Below, in pieces: positions 1 through 9,382 of a stretch of 64,000 bases of DNA (position 1 is its first letter; the number at the start of each line of letters is the position of its first letter). A model generated the notes under the pieces. The model was not told the DNA's origin, made no database searches, and saw only the letters and a list, made by a program, of their open reading frames with translations. The translations under genes were made by a program, and so were the position numbers. Source of the stretch: Novosphingobium malaysiense (lineage in GTDB: Bacteria; Pseudomonadota; Alphaproteobacteria; Sphingomonadales; Sphingomonadaceae); NCBI RefSeq assembly GCF_000802225.1, contig NZ_JTDI01000003.1, positions 558,001 through 622,000 on the forward strand, read 5' to 3'.

Positions 1-64
1 AGGCAAGGGCAGCGTTCAGGACCAGCTAGCCCATATCGGAATTTCCACGACCCGGGTGCAGTAG
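1..64 (+). CDS. C-terminal end of a TraB/GumN-family protein (partial)
   Basis: An open frame enters from the left edge and ends at a TAG at 62-64. The visible tail reads GKGSVQDQLAHIGISTTRVQ. This has the pattern of the extreme C-terminus of TraB/GumN proteins, where a GAGHLAG-type motif is followed by a short helix and a final strand, and it parallels the end of the next gene. Only 20 residues are inside the window, so the family call rests on that resemblance and on the tandem position 7 bases before another TraB/GumN gene. Confidence 0.6.
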   Translation, partial: GKGSVQDQLAHIGISTTRVQ

Positions 65-71
65 CCCACGC

Positions 72-926
72 ATGCGGCGATGGGTGATCCTGCTGTTTGC
101 AGCGCTGGCACTGGCCGGCTGCTCGGCGATACCCCAGGAAGCCGATCCCGCCTTGTGGCGGGTCGAGAGCCCGCAAGGGGATATCGGCTGGCTGTTCGGG
201 ACGATCCACAGCTCGCCCCGACCGCTGGCCTGGGAAACCCCCGCGGTGCGGACGGCCTTGGACCAGGCCGGCGCCGTGATCGTGGAAGTGGGCAACCTGG
301 CAGACGAGGCAGACGTCGCGGCCACGTTCGCGCGATTGGCCAAGGCATCGGGGAAGCCTCCACTGTCGCAGCGGGTGGCGCGCGAGGATCGCCCCGCGCT
401 CGCCGCCCTGCTCGATAAGGCGGGTTACGACGACGGCGATTTCACCGCGATGGACACCTGGGCGGCAGCGCTCACACTGGCGCGCAATCAGGCGGGAGAG
501 GACGATGCGCGCAACGGCGTCGACCGCGCGGTGGTTGCGCAGGCCGGACCGCGGCCGATCATCGAACTCGAAGGCGCCACAAGACAGCTCAGCCTGTTCG
601 ACACCCTGCCCGAGAGCGAACAGCGCGATCTGCTTGGTGCAGTGGTGCGCGAAGCAGCTATGCCCGATCGCAACCTGTCCGCGGCCTGGCGCACCGGCGA
701 CATGGCGGCGATCGAGAAGGAAACGCGAAAGGGCCTGCTGGCCGATCCCGAACTGCGCGAGGTTCTCTTTACCGGCCGCAACCGCCGCTGGACGGCGCGC
801 ATAGCCGAGGCGGTGCAGGCCGGTCGCAAGCCTTTCGTCGCCGTCGGCGCGGCGCACATGGCGGGGCCGGACGGCCTGCCAGCGATGCTGGCACGGCGCG
901 GGTTCACCGTCACCCGCATCGAATAG
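72..926 (+). CDS. TraB/GumN-family lipoprotein
   Basis: A 284-residue protein of the TraB/GumN family, a fold related to EreA/ChaN-like hydrolases; the substrate in bacteria is not known. It starts with a lipoprotein signal (hydrophobic residues 4-15, lipobox LAGC with Cys17), so it should be anchored in the outer or inner membrane facing the periplasm. Two family signatures are visible: LFGTIHSS near residues 41-48 and VGAAHMAG near the C-terminus. It begins 7 bases after the stop of another TraB/GumN-like gene, so the two look like a tandem duplication read as one transcript. Confidence 0.85.
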   Translation: MRRWVILLFAALALAGCSAIPQEADPALWRVESPQGDIGWLFGTIHSSPRPLAWETPAVRTALDQAGAVIVEVGNLADEADVAATFARLAKASGKPPLSQRVAREDRPALAALLDKAGYDDGDFTAMDTWAAALTLARNQAGEDDARNGVDRAVVAQAGPRPIIELEGATRQLSLFDTLPESEQRDLLGAVVREAAMPDRNLSAAWRTGDMAAIEKETRKGLLADPELREVLFTGRNRRWTARIAEAVQAGRKPFVAVGAAHMAGPDGLPAMLARRGFTVTRIE

Positions 927-1081
927 CCCGGCAGAAACACGCAGAAGCTTGCCTTTGCGCGCCTTTGCGCGTAAGGGGCCGCCCTTCCCGTCATGGTCAT
1001 CCCTGGAGGCGTGATGGGCGGTGCCGGCCGAATGAACGGTCCGTTGCCGAAATCTATCCAGTTTTCGAAAGGCAAGTTCTC

Positions 1082-1723
1082 ATGAGCGATTCGCTTACTC
1101 TGCCGGCCGAGACGCGCGAACGGGCGGGCAAGGGAGCCTCCCGTGCCCTGCGTCGTGAAGGTCGTGTCCCCGCCGTTGTCTATGGTTCCAACCAGGAGCC
1201 CGTAGCCATCCACGTCGAGGAAAAGGAACTGGTCCGCCAGCTCGGCACCGGTCACTTCTTCAACTCGATCGTCGAAGTTGAAGTCGGCGGCAAGAAAGTG
1301 CGCACGCTTCCCAAGGACGTTGCCTTCCACCCGGTCTCCGACCGTCCGCTCCACGTCGACTTCCTGCGGCTGGCGAAGAATGCCACCGTTCACGTGAACG
1401 TGCCGGTGTCCTTCATCAACGAAGAGAAGTCGCCTGGCCTCAAGCGCGGCGGCGTTCTCAACGTCGTGCGCCACGAGCTGGAACTGGTTTGCGGTGCGGA
1501 CAAGATTCCCGACGAGATCGTGATCGACGTGACCGGCTTCGACGTGGGCGAATCGATCCACTTCAGCCACGTTTCGCTGCCCTCGGGCGTCGAATCGGCG
1601 ATCACCGACCGTGACTTCACCATCGCCACCATCGCGGCGCCCTCCGCTCTCAAGAGCCAGGAAGGCGACACGACCAAGGATGAAGGCGAAGAAGAAGCCG
1701 AAGCCGCACCCGAAGGCGAATAA
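1082..1723 (+). CDS. rplY: 50S ribosomal protein L25/general stress protein Ctc
   Basis: A 213-residue two-domain L25 of the TL5/CTC type, which binds 5S rRNA in the large subunit. The N-terminal half has the L25 pattern ([15 protein letters not shown] near residues 22-36) and the C-terminal half is the CTC beta domain, followed by an acidic tail rich in Glu and Ala, as in other alphaproteobacteria. The start was placed at the ATG at 1082 ([16 protein letters not shown]), preceded by an AAGGCAAG ribosome site. An in-frame upstream extension to 965 exists but has no L25 similarity. pth follows at 1811, the usual rplY-pth pairing, with a hairpin between them. Confidence 0.95.
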   Translation: MSDSLTLPAETRERAGKGASRALRREGRVPAVVYGSNQEPVAIHVEEKELVRQLGTGHFFNSIVEVEVGGKKVRTLPKDVAFHPVSDRPLHVDFLRLAKNATVHVNVPVSFINEEKSPGLKRGGVLNVVRHELELVCGADKIPDEIVIDVTGFDVGESIHFSHVSLPSGVESAITDRDFTIATIAAPSALKSQEGDTTKDEGEEEAEAAPEGE

Positions 1724-1741
1724 GCCCTTCTGGCTTGAAAC

Positions 1742-1791
1742 GGCCCTTCCCGCCCCGGCATACCGGCGCGCGGGAGGGGCCTTTCTCATTT
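1742..1791 (+). terminator. Hairpin terminator or attenuator between rplY and pth
   Basis: A 12-bp stem (GGCCCTTCCCGC at 1742-1753 with GCGGGAGGGGCC at 1770-1781, one G-T wobble) is followed by TTTCTCATTTCT. It lies in the 87-base gap between rplY and pth, so it may end rplY transcripts or reduce read-through into pth. Confidence 0.65.
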
Positions 1792-1810
1792 CTACGGACA
1801 CGGATTCGCC

Positions 1811-2380
1811 ATGCAGCTTTGGGTCGGCCTCGGAAATCCCGGACCGCAATACGCGATGCACCGCCACAACGTGGGGTTCATGGCGGTCGACACCATTGCC
1901 GAAGTGCATGACTTCGGCCCGGTCCAGAAGAAGTTTCAGGGCTGGCTGCAGGAAGGCCGCATCGGCCGCGAGAAGATCCTCCTGCTCAAGCCGGCCACTT
2001 TCATGAATGAAAGCGGGCGCTCGGTCAGCGAGGCGATGCGCTTCTACAAGCTGGATATGTCCGCGCTCACCGTCTTTCACGACGAACTCGATCTCGCACC
2101 CTTCAAGGTGAAAGTGAAGCAAGGCGGCGGCCATGCCGGGCACAATGGCCTGCGCTCGATCGGCCAGCATCTGGGCCCCGACTTCCGCCGGGTTCGCCTC
2201 GGTATCGGTCATCCCGGCCACAAGGACCGGGTAACCGGCCATGTTCTGGGCAACTTTGCCAAGTCGGAAATGGATCCGCTGGCGGACATGCTGGGGGCCA
2301 TTGCCGGTGAGGCGGAATATCTCGCCGCCGGCGAGGACACGCGTTTCATGAACGACGTGGCGCTGCGTCAGCAGCCCTGA
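1811..2380 (+). CDS. pth: Peptidyl-tRNA hydrolase
   Basis: A 189-residue enzyme that cleaves the ester bond of peptidyl-tRNAs released from stalled ribosomes. Visible family motifs are GLGNPG at residues 6-11, the catalytic His in RHNVGF (about residue 20), KPATFMNESG in the middle and GGGHAGHNGLRSI further on. The length is usual for bacterial Pth. The start ATG lies a short distance after the terminator hairpin. Its pairing with rplY is common in bacteria. Confidence 0.97.
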   Translation: MQLWVGLGNPGPQYAMHRHNVGFMAVDTIAEVHDFGPVQKKFQGWLQEGRIGREKILLLKPATFMNESGRSVSEAMRFYKLDMSALTVFHDELDLAPFKVKVKQGGGHAGHNGLRSIGQHLGPDFRRVRLGIGHPGHKDRVTGHVLGNFAKSEMDPLADMLGAIAGEAEYLAAGEDTRFMNDVALRQQP

Positions 2381-2622
2381 GCGCTGCGGATCGGGTTCGC
2401 TGGCGTGTAGCGCGTTAGCCAAAATTAGCCGAAAATGTGTCGAGTTAGTTTACAGGCCTCATGATCTGCGATGGCCGTTAACCACTCTGCCTCCCGGAAA
2501 ACTCGATTTGGCACGACGCTTGCGAAATTCGACATATCGCCTCGCAGTTTCCACGCGCCCATCAAGGAAACTGCCACAAGAGGCGAATACCGTCCCCTCA
2601 CTCCCGTGGGGCCCGAGGAATG

Positions 2623-2660
2623 AAGCCGCCATCGGAGCCATCCGGTGGCGGCTTTGTCGT
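2623..2660 (+). terminator. Hairpin terminator in the pth-ychF gap (2381-2762)
   Basis: The 382-base gap between pth and ychF holds a 13-bp stem (AAGCCGCCATCGG at 2623-2635 with CCGGTGGCGGCTT at 2642-2654, one wobble pair) followed by TGTCGTT, a plausible terminator for pth. The rest of the gap is somewhat richer in A+T and probably carries the ychF promoter. A 95-codon leftward frame at 2425-2712 crosses the hairpin and has no recognisable domain; I do not call it a gene. Confidence 0.6.
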
Positions 2661-2762
2661 TAAAGGCTTGCGTGAACAATCCGCGCCCGTTTTCGACCGG
2701 CAAACTGGCCAAGTCCGATTGCGGCGGCTATGGGCGGCCAAATTTCATTTCCGGAGTTACAC

Positions 2763-3863
2763 ATGGGTTTCCGTTGCGGGATCGTGGGCCTGCCCAACGT
2801 TGGTAAGTCGACCTTGTTCAATGCACTGACCGAGACGCAGGCGGCGCAGGCGGCAAACTATCCGTTCTGTACCATCGAGCCCAATGTCGGCCAGGTCGGC
2901 GTACCCGATCCGCGCCTCGACAAGCTCGCCGAAATTGCCGGATCGGCGAAGGTCATTCCCACCCAGCTTTCGTTCGTCGACATCGCCGGTCTTGTCCGAG
3001 GAGCCTCCAAGGGCGAAGGTCTCGGCAACCAGTTCCTCGGCAACATTCGCGAAGTGGATGCCATCATCCATGTCTTGCGCTGCTTCGAGAACGACGACAT
3101 CCAGCACGTCGACAACAAGGTGGACCCCATCGCCGATGCCGAGACGGTGGAGACCGAACTGCTCCTGGCCGATCTCGAAAGCCTCGAGAAGCGCGTGCCG
3201 GCCGCCCAGAAGCGGGCCACCGGCGGAGACAAGGAAGCGAAGATCGCGGCCTCGGTGCTCGGCCAGACCCTGGAGTTGCTGCGCGATGGCAAGCCCGCGC
3301 GACTGACCGAGCCCAGGGACGAGGAAGAAGCACGCGTCTTCCGCCAGGCGCAGCTGCTCACGGCCAAGCCGGTGCTCTACGTGTGCAATGTCGAGGAAGA
3401 GGCGGCTGCCGAAGGCAATGCCTTTTCCAAGCGCGTCTTCGAGAAGGCGGCGTCTGAGAACGCCACGGCCGTGACCGTCTCGGCCGCCATTGAGGCAGAG
3501 CTTGTGGGCATGGAGCCCGATGAGCGGCTGATGTTCCTGGAGGAGATGGGCCTGCACGAGGCCGGCCTCGCCCGCATCATTCGCGCCGGATACGACCTGC
3601 TGGAGCTGCTCACCTTCTTCACCGTCGGCCCCAAGGAAGCGCGGGCCTGGACCGTGCACAAGGGCGCCAAGGCTCCGGAGGCCGCCGGAGAGATCCATTC
3701 GGACATGCAGCGCGGCTTCATTCGCGCCGAGACCATTGCCTATGACGATTTCGTCTCGCTGGGCGGTGAGAGCGGTGCGAAGGAAGCCGGCAAGCTCAGG
3801 CAGGAAGGCAAGGACTACGTCGTGCGGGACGGCGACGTGATGCACTTCAAATTCAACGTGTGA
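2763..3863 (+). CDS. ychF: Redox-regulated ATPase YchF (OLA1 family GTPase fold)
   Basis: A 366-residue Obg-family P-loop protein that associates with ribosomes and in characterised members prefers ATP. It shows GLPNVGKST (residues 8-16), NYPFCTIEPNVG, the switch II segment DIAGLVRGASKGEGLG and, in place of the classical NKxD motif, NVEE (in YVCNVEEE), the change linked to ATP use. The C-terminus is a TGS domain. The start ATG at 2763 has a GGAG site 8-12 bases upstream and gives the standard length; an upstream in-frame extension to 2730 is not needed. Confidence 0.96.
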   Translation: MGFRCGIVGLPNVGKSTLFNALTETQAAQAANYPFCTIEPNVGQVGVPDPRLDKLAEIAGSAKVIPTQLSFVDIAGLVRGASKGEGLGNQFLGNIREVDAIIHVLRCFENDDIQHVDNKVDPIADAETVETELLLADLESLEKRVPAAQKRATGGDKEAKIAASVLGQTLELLRDGKPARLTEPRDEEEARVFRQAQLLTAKPVLYVCNVEEEAAAEGNAFSKRVFEKAASENATAVTVSAAIEAELVGMEPDERLMFLEEMGLHEAGLARIIRAGYDLLELLTFFTVGPKEARAWTVHKGAKAPEAAGEIHSDMQRGFIRAETIAYDDFVSLGGESGAKEAGKLRQEGKDYVVRDGDVMHFKFNV

Positions 3864-3866
3864 TCC

Positions 3867-3891
3867 TGTGCCCGGCAACTAACCGGGCACA
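3867..3891 (+). terminator. Hairpin downstream of ychF
   Basis: A perfect 9-bp stem (TGTGCCCGG with CCGGGCACA around a 7-base loop) begins four bases after the ychF stop codon. No clear T-tract follows on the + strand, so it may be a weak terminator or an mRNA 3' end stabiliser. Confidence 0.45.
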
Positions 3892-3912
3892 ATAGCGGCC
3901 ATCGTGCGTTCC

Positions 3913-3928
3913 TTTCCCTGCAGGGAAA
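3913..3928. promoter_or_regulatory. Perfect 16-bp palindrome upstream of the DUF1206 gene
   Basis: TTTCCCTGCAGGGAAA is a perfect inverted repeat with no spacer. It lies 19 bases before the ATG of the DUF1206 gene and just after the ychF hairpin. The position and symmetry fit an operator for a dimeric regulator; which regulator is unknown. Confidence 0.4.
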
Positions 3929-3947
3929 TGGAGAAGGCACGAACGCC

Positions 3948-4760
3948 ATGGTCGACAAGTCGGAAAAGCTCGAATGGATGGCAAGGCTCGGCTTTGTCGC
4001 GAGAGGCGTGGTCTATGCGCTGCTCGGTTATCTAGCCTTGTCCTCTACAGGGTCCGGTACGGTGCAGGAAGGGCAGTCCGGCGCTCTGGAATACCTGCAC
4101 GAGATCCCAGGCGGAACCGTCATCATGTATCTCGCCGCCATCGGCCTGTTGGGCTATGGCGTGTTCCGTCTCCTGAGTGCGTTGTTAGACATAGAAAACC
4201 ACGGCAACGACGCCAAGGGAATAGGGACCCGGATAGGGCATTTCTGCAGCGCCGTCCTGCATTTCGGTCTCGCCTGGACCGCCCTTAAATTCGCGCTGGG
4301 AAGTAAACAGGATGCAGGCAACAACACGCAATCGATGGTGTCCTCCACGCTTACGTACGACCTCGGTTCGCTGGCTCTTGGAATCGCGGGCATCGGGCTG
4401 ATCGTAGCGGCAATCTACCAGGCCAAACAGGCGATCACTCTGGGCTTCATGAAGCGGGTATCGTCGCGGGCACCGTCTTGGACCTGTTGGCTCGGGCGTT
4501 TCGGCTATGCCGCCCGCGCGCTCGTGTTCTCGCTCATCGGCTGGTCGCTGCTGCGTTCCGCCTGGTTCGAACAATCCAGCGAGGCGCTTTCTCTTGGCAA
4601 TGCCATCATGGACATGCGCGACATGGGCTTCCTCTATACGCTCGTCGCTCTGGGTCTCCTGATGTTCGGAATCTTCAGCATCATCGTCGCCCGCTATCGC
4701 GTCATTCCGGACCTCGATGCAGGCCGGCACATGCACTCGGCCAAGCACAAGTTCACGTGA
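3948..4760 (+). CDS. DUF1206 multi-pass membrane protein
   Basis: A 270-residue protein with six predicted membrane segments arranged as three two-helix repeats. Each repeat begins with an Arg-rich amphipathic stretch and a pattern like R-x-G-F-x-A-R-G-V-V-Y (first copy near residues 13-24, third copy LGRFGYAARALVFS near 180-193). This triplication defines DUF1206, a family of unknown function found mostly in alphaproteobacteria and actinobacteria. It is followed after 161 bases by a glutaredoxin-membrane fusion gene, also membrane-bound. No catalytic motif is apparent, so the role remains open. Confidence 0.85.
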   Translation: MVDKSEKLEWMARLGFVARGVVYALLGYLALSSTGSGTVQEGQSGALEYLHEIPGGTVIMYLAAIGLLGYGVFRLLSALLDIENHGNDAKGIGTRIGHFCSAVLHFGLAWTALKFALGSKQDAGNNTQSMVSSTLTYDLGSLALGIAGIGLIVAAIYQAKQAITLGFMKRVSSRAPSWTCWLGRFGYAARALVFSLIGWSLLRSAWFEQSSEALSLGNAIMDMRDMGFLYTLVALGLLMFGIFSIIVARYRVIPDLDAGRHMHSAKHKFT

Positions 4761-4921
4761 CCCGACGAGGTTGCTGGCCGGCGCCGTGCTGCGGCAAACC
4801 TGCAACTGTCGTTCGTAAATCACCGCAGAACCCGGATTTATTTGATTCTTGGGCACCAAGCGGATCGCTCTGCGTTGGCTAAGGACGAGGGCAATCCACA
4901 CCAGCAAACAGCGTCGAACTT

Positions 4922-5668
4922 ATGTCTGATCCCAACAAGCAAGCCGTTCTCTACCGCATGGTGATGGAAAAGCATGTCTGTCCCTATGGCCTGAAATCCA
5001 AGCACCTTCTCAGGCACAGAGGCTATGACGTCGAAGACCACTGGCTGACGACACGTGAGAAGACGGACGCCTTCAAGGAAGAGCACGACGTACAGACCAC
5101 GCCGCAAACCTTCATCGCGGGGCAACGCATCGGTGGATACACGGACCTTCGGCATTTCTTCGGGCTGGATGAGGGCAAGGGCGATGAAACGAGCTATGTG
5201 CCGGTCATCTGCGTTTTCATCACTGCGGCGGTGGCAGCGCTGGCTGCCAGTATGGCCGCCCTGGGCACTCCGCTGACGATCCTTTCTGCCGAGTGGTTCG
5301 TGTCGATCACGATGATGCTCTTGGCCATGCTCAAGCTGCAGGATATCGAGAAGTTCTCGACCATGTTCCTGGGCTACGACCTGCTGGCGCAGCGGTGGGT
5401 GCCCTATTCCTATGCCTATCCGTTCCTGGAATGGACCGCAGGCGCCCTGATGACGGCCCACTTTCTGCCTTGGCTGTCCATTCCCATTGCCCTGTTCATC
5501 GGCACGGTCGGGGCAGCGTCCGTCTTTTATGCGGTCTACATCCAGAAGCGCGAGCTGAAATGCGCCTGCGTGGGCGGATCGAGCAACGTGCCCCTGGGCT
5601 TCATCTCGCTGACCGAGAACCTGTTCATGGTCGGAATGGGCTTGTGGATGTTGTTCCGGCCCGTTTGA
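4922..5668 (+). CDS. Glutaredoxin domain fused to a MauE-type membrane domain
   Basis: A 248-residue fusion. Residues 1-80 are a glutaredoxin-like thioredoxin fold with the active-site sequence HVCPYG (Cys20; the second redox Cys of CPxC is Gly), a cis-Pro loop TTPQTF and the GG motif in RIGGYTD. Residues 90-248 hold four hydrophobic helices with a conserved Cys pair (KCACVGG), as in MauE/DoxX-type membrane proteins involved in periplasmic disulfide chemistry. The combination suggests thiol-redox exchange at the inner membrane, but the substrate is unknown. It ends two bases before the stop of the convergent lipoprotein gene. Confidence 0.82.
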   Translation: MSDPNKQAVLYRMVMEKHVCPYGLKSKHLLRHRGYDVEDHWLTTREKTDAFKEEHDVQTTPQTFIAGQRIGGYTDLRHFFGLDEGKGDETSYVPVICVFITAAVAALAASMAALGTPLTILSAEWFVSITMMLLAMLKLQDIEKFSTMFLGYDLLAQRWVPYSYAYPFLEWTAGALMTAHFLPWLSIPIALFIGTVGAASVFYAVYIQKRELKCACVGGSSNVPLGFISLTENLFMVGMGLWMLFRPV

Positions 5669-5669
5669 T

Positions 5670-6179
5670 TCAGCCCTTGCAGGTCACCGTACCGTCCGCA
5701 GTGTAGGCTATCCGTTCCTGTGCATCGTGGAGTATCAATCGGGCCGGCCAGCGCTTTTGATCGGCACCCGTTCCCTGGTCCGGCAGTCGCACCAGGTCGG
5801 CCCAGCCGCTCAAACCGATGTAGGTCGTGCGTGCATGGCCTGGCAAAACGGCCGTTTCGGCCTTGGCGGCATAGCGCTTGATGTCGCCTGCGATATTCAG
5901 GAAGCCCTCCCGACTTCCGGCCAGAAAAAGCGGTCCTCTTCCGTCCTTCTTGCGGAAGGCACAGGCGGCCCGGTCGAGTCCGTATCGTTCCCTGACGTCG
6001 GCAGTGATCGGTGAAGGGACGATGGGCTTGAACGGGGCGCGGCTCATCCGCTCCACCATTGCCACATCATGTGCATCCTGCTGCGCCTTGCGTTCCGGAT
6101 CCTTCTTCTGGCAGGCGTTCAGCATCGCTCCCATCAGCGTGACGGGAACGGCCAGAGCCCAAAACTTCATGTGCATCAT
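5670..6179 (-). CDS. Small lipoprotein of unknown function, coupled to mutL
   Basis: A 169-residue exported protein. The N-terminus carries a hydrophobic signal ending in a lipobox-like LNAC (Cys23), followed by a charged region, so it is probably lipid-anchored in the periplasm. The start at 6179 overlaps the mutL stop codon as ATGA, implying translational coupling; a second in-frame Met at 6170 would also fit the signal peptide. Two further Cys residues are present (RAACAF and the terminal TVTCKG), which could form a disulfide. I recognise no domain. Confidence 0.75.
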   Translation of the reverse strand: MMHMKFWALAVPVTLMGAMLNACQKKDPERKAQQDAHDVAMVERMSRAPFKPIVPSPITADVRERYGLDRAACAFRKKDGRGPLFLAGSREGFLNIAGDIKRYAAKAETAVLPGHARTTYIGLSGWADLVRLPDQGTGADQKRWPARLILHDAQERIAYTADGTVTCKG

Positions 6180-7996
6180 TTTCGCCCGAATAGTTTTTCT
6201 ATGTCTTCATGGGCAAGTTTAACCCACGTAGGGCGGCCATGGTTGCATTGGCCCGAGCGCGGGGTGCGTTCCATCTCGCGCAGCAGGGCATTCATTTCGG
6301 CGACATTGAGCGAGCGTCCTGCCCTCACCGAGCCGTGACAGGCCATGGTCGCGAGAACCAGATCGAGCTTCTCGCCAAGCAGGAGCGCATCCCCGTTTTT
6401 TGCGAGATCGTCGGCAATGTCGCGTACCAGCGCATGAACGTCGCTCTTGCCCAGCGCCGAGGGAACGGCCCGAACGAGCATGGCACACGGACCGAAACGC
6501 TCGAGGGCAAGGCCGAACCGGGCCAGGTCCGCGATCTTGTCTTCCAGCGCGTCGCAGGCGACTTCTTCGAGTTCCACCACTTCGGGAAGCAGCAAGGCCT
6601 GCGAGCGCACCATCGCGTCTTCGGCGCCGGCCGTCTTGAGCCGTTCGAGAACGAGACGCTCGTGCGCAGCGTGCTGGTCGACGATGACCAGTCCGTCTTC
6701 CGCTTCGGCAACGATATAGGTTTCCGCCACTTGCCCGCGCGCGACGCCCAACGGATAGCTCAGTGCCTCCTCCGGTTGCTGGGCAACGGCTTCCGCGCGG
6801 GCCGCAGGCTCGGCCATGACTTCGGCTTCGTATGAACGCCACGCCGACCCCGCCTCCGCAACCCGCGACTCCCCGACGGACGTTCGCGGGGCGGAGTATT
6901 CGCGGGCGAACAGAGAGCCGAGCGCCGGCGCCGCAACGGGAGAGGCAGCGACCGGTTCGACCTGCCAGTTGCCCATGGCACTGGCGGAAGGCGGCTGCGC
7001 GCTCTTCTGCCCTGCCCCCTCGAGGGCGTGGCGCAGCGCACCGACAAGAAAGCCACGCACGAAGGCGGGATCGCGAAAGCGCACTTCGGTCTTGGCGGGG
7101 TGGACGTTGACGTCGACTTCCTCCGGCGGAATGTCGAGAAACAGGGCCAGCACGGCGTGACGATCGCGTGCGAGCATGTCTGCATAGGCGCCGCGTACCG
7201 CGCCGACCAGCAGACGGTCCTTCACCGGCCGGCCATTGACGAAAAGGTACTGGTGATCGGCAACGCCGCGGTTGAATGTCGGCAGACCCGCCACGCCGGT
7301 TAGGCGCGCCGAGCCTCGCTCCGCCTCGATGACGACTCCGTCCTCGGCCAGTTCGCGCGCGACGAGTCGGGCCACGCGCGCTGCCAGTTCCTCGCGCGGC
7401 TGCACGGCAATGACCCGGCGGCCATCGTGTTCGAGAACGAAACCCAAGTCCGGCCGCGCCATGGCGAGGCGCCGAACCACGTCCTGACAGGCGGCATATT
7501 CGGACCGTGGTGTGCGCAGGAACTTGCGACGGGCGGGGACCTTGCCGAAGAGCTGTTCCACCCGGATCCGGGTCCCCGGCGGCAGTGCCGCTGGGCCGTC
7601 GGCTATCACCTCGCCATGGTCTACGGTCCGCTTCCATCCTTCGCTGGCGTCGTGCCTACGGCTTTCGATGGTCAGCCTCGCGACCGATCCGATCGAAGGG
7701 AGCGCCTCGCCGCGAAAGCCGAGCGTTGCCACCTGCTCGATATGCTCGTCCGGCAACTTGGAGGTGGCGTGCCGCTCCAGCGCCAGCGCGATCTCGTCGG
7801 CGGTCATGCCGCATCCGTCGTCGGTCACCTCGATCAGGTCGAGCCCGCCCGAAGCGATACGAATGCTGATCTGCGTCGCCCCGGCGTCGATGGCATTCTC
7901 GACGAGTTCCTTGAGAGCCGATGCCGGGCGCTCGACCACTTCACCCGCAGCAATGCGGTTGACGAGATGTTCCGGAAGGCGGCGAATTGTCGGCAT
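6176..7996 (-). CDS. mutL: DNA mismatch repair endonuclease MutL
   Basis: A 606-residue MutL. The N-terminal GHKL ATPase has NAIDAGA (34-40), DDGCGM (59-64) and GFRGEAL (93-99). The C-terminal dimerisation domain contains DQHAAHERLVLE (440-451), an exact match to the DQHA(X)2E(X)4E metal-binding motif of nicking MutL proteins, plus ACHGSVR and CNHGRP near the end. It is therefore a nicking MutL, as expected in an organism without MutH. The start MPTIRRLPEH at 7996 is the conserved MutL N-terminus. The reading frame stays open far upstream opposite mreB and mreC, but that part is not MutL. Confidence 0.97.
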   Translation of the reverse strand: MPTIRRLPEHLVNRIAAGEVVERPASALKELVENAIDAGATQISIRIASGGLDLIEVTDDGCGMTADEIALALERHATSKLPDEHIEQVATLGFRGEALPSIGSVARLTIESRRHDASEGWKRTVDHGEVIADGPAALPPGTRIRVEQLFGKVPARRKFLRTPRSEYAACQDVVRRLAMARPDLGFVLEHDGRRVIAVQPREELAARVARLVARELAEDGVVIEAERGSARLTGVAGLPTFNRGVADHQYLFVNGRPVKDRLLVGAVRGAYADMLARDRHAVLALFLDIPPEEVDVNVHPAKTEVRFRDPAFVRGFLVGALRHALEGAGQKSAQPPSASAMGNWQVEPVAASPVAAPALGSLFAREYSAPRTSVGESRVAEAGSAWRSYEAEVMAEPAARAEAVAQQPEEALSYPLGVARGQVAETYIVAEAEDGLVIVDQHAAHERLVLERLKTAGAEDAMVRSQALLLPEVVELEEVACDALEDKIADLARFGLALERFGPCAMLVRAVPSALGKSDVHALVRDIADDLAKNGDALLLGEKLDLVLATMACHGSVRAGRSLNVAEMNALLREMERTPRSGQCNHGRPTWVKLAHEDIEKLFGRK

Positions 7997-8266
7997 CGAG
8001 ATCCTGTTGTCTCCATTCCCGGCGGAATGGTCTGGCGCGGGGGCGGCCCGCACCGGCATGTTTGCGGTCCTGGCGGTGACGCGAAGGACTCTAGCGATGA
8101 AACGGCACCGATTCGAGACGGATGCCTGCAGAAACCCACCAGAAATCGACACAAAATTTTGGCGTTTCGCGAATCGATGGGCTAAGGGGGCCCTTTCCTT
8201 GCCAACCTGCCTGTCGACGAGTCCGAGTTTCATCGGACAAGAGACTGGAAAAACAACGGATTTTAG
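7997..8266. promoter_or_regulatory. Divergent promoter region between mutL and mreB
   Basis: These 270 bases separate leftward mutL from the rightward rod-shape operon and must hold both promoters. The stretch just upstream of mreB is richer in A+T than its surroundings (ACACAAAATTTTGGCG near 8151-8166 and AAACAACGGATTTTAG just before the ATG). I could not assign -35/-10 boxes with confidence. Confidence 0.5.
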
Positions 8267-9313
<1,047 letters not shown>

Positions 9314-9382
9314 TACAGGTCGCCAAGGGGCGGCGCCGGCCTCCAGGAGGAGCGCCGCCAGGAAGACAGGAGTGCATGGCGC

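Noticed and set aside
488..2422. 644-codon leftward open frame
   Set aside because: It lies antisense to the TraB/GumN gene, rplY and pth; its product is His/Arg-rich without a domain, as expected from the mirror frame of GC-rich genes.
2425..2712. 95-codon leftward frame in the pth-ychF gap
   Set aside because: No domain, no clear ribosome site, and it crosses the terminator hairpin. It could be a conserved non-coding element, but I cannot support a gene.
2757..3878. 373-codon leftward open frame opposite ychF
   Set aside because: Exact antisense of ychF with no recognisable domain.
9329..9359. Hairpin between mreB and mreC as a terminator
   Set aside because: The stem is only 8 bp and has no T-tract, and the operon clearly continues; at most it attenuates or protects mRNA.
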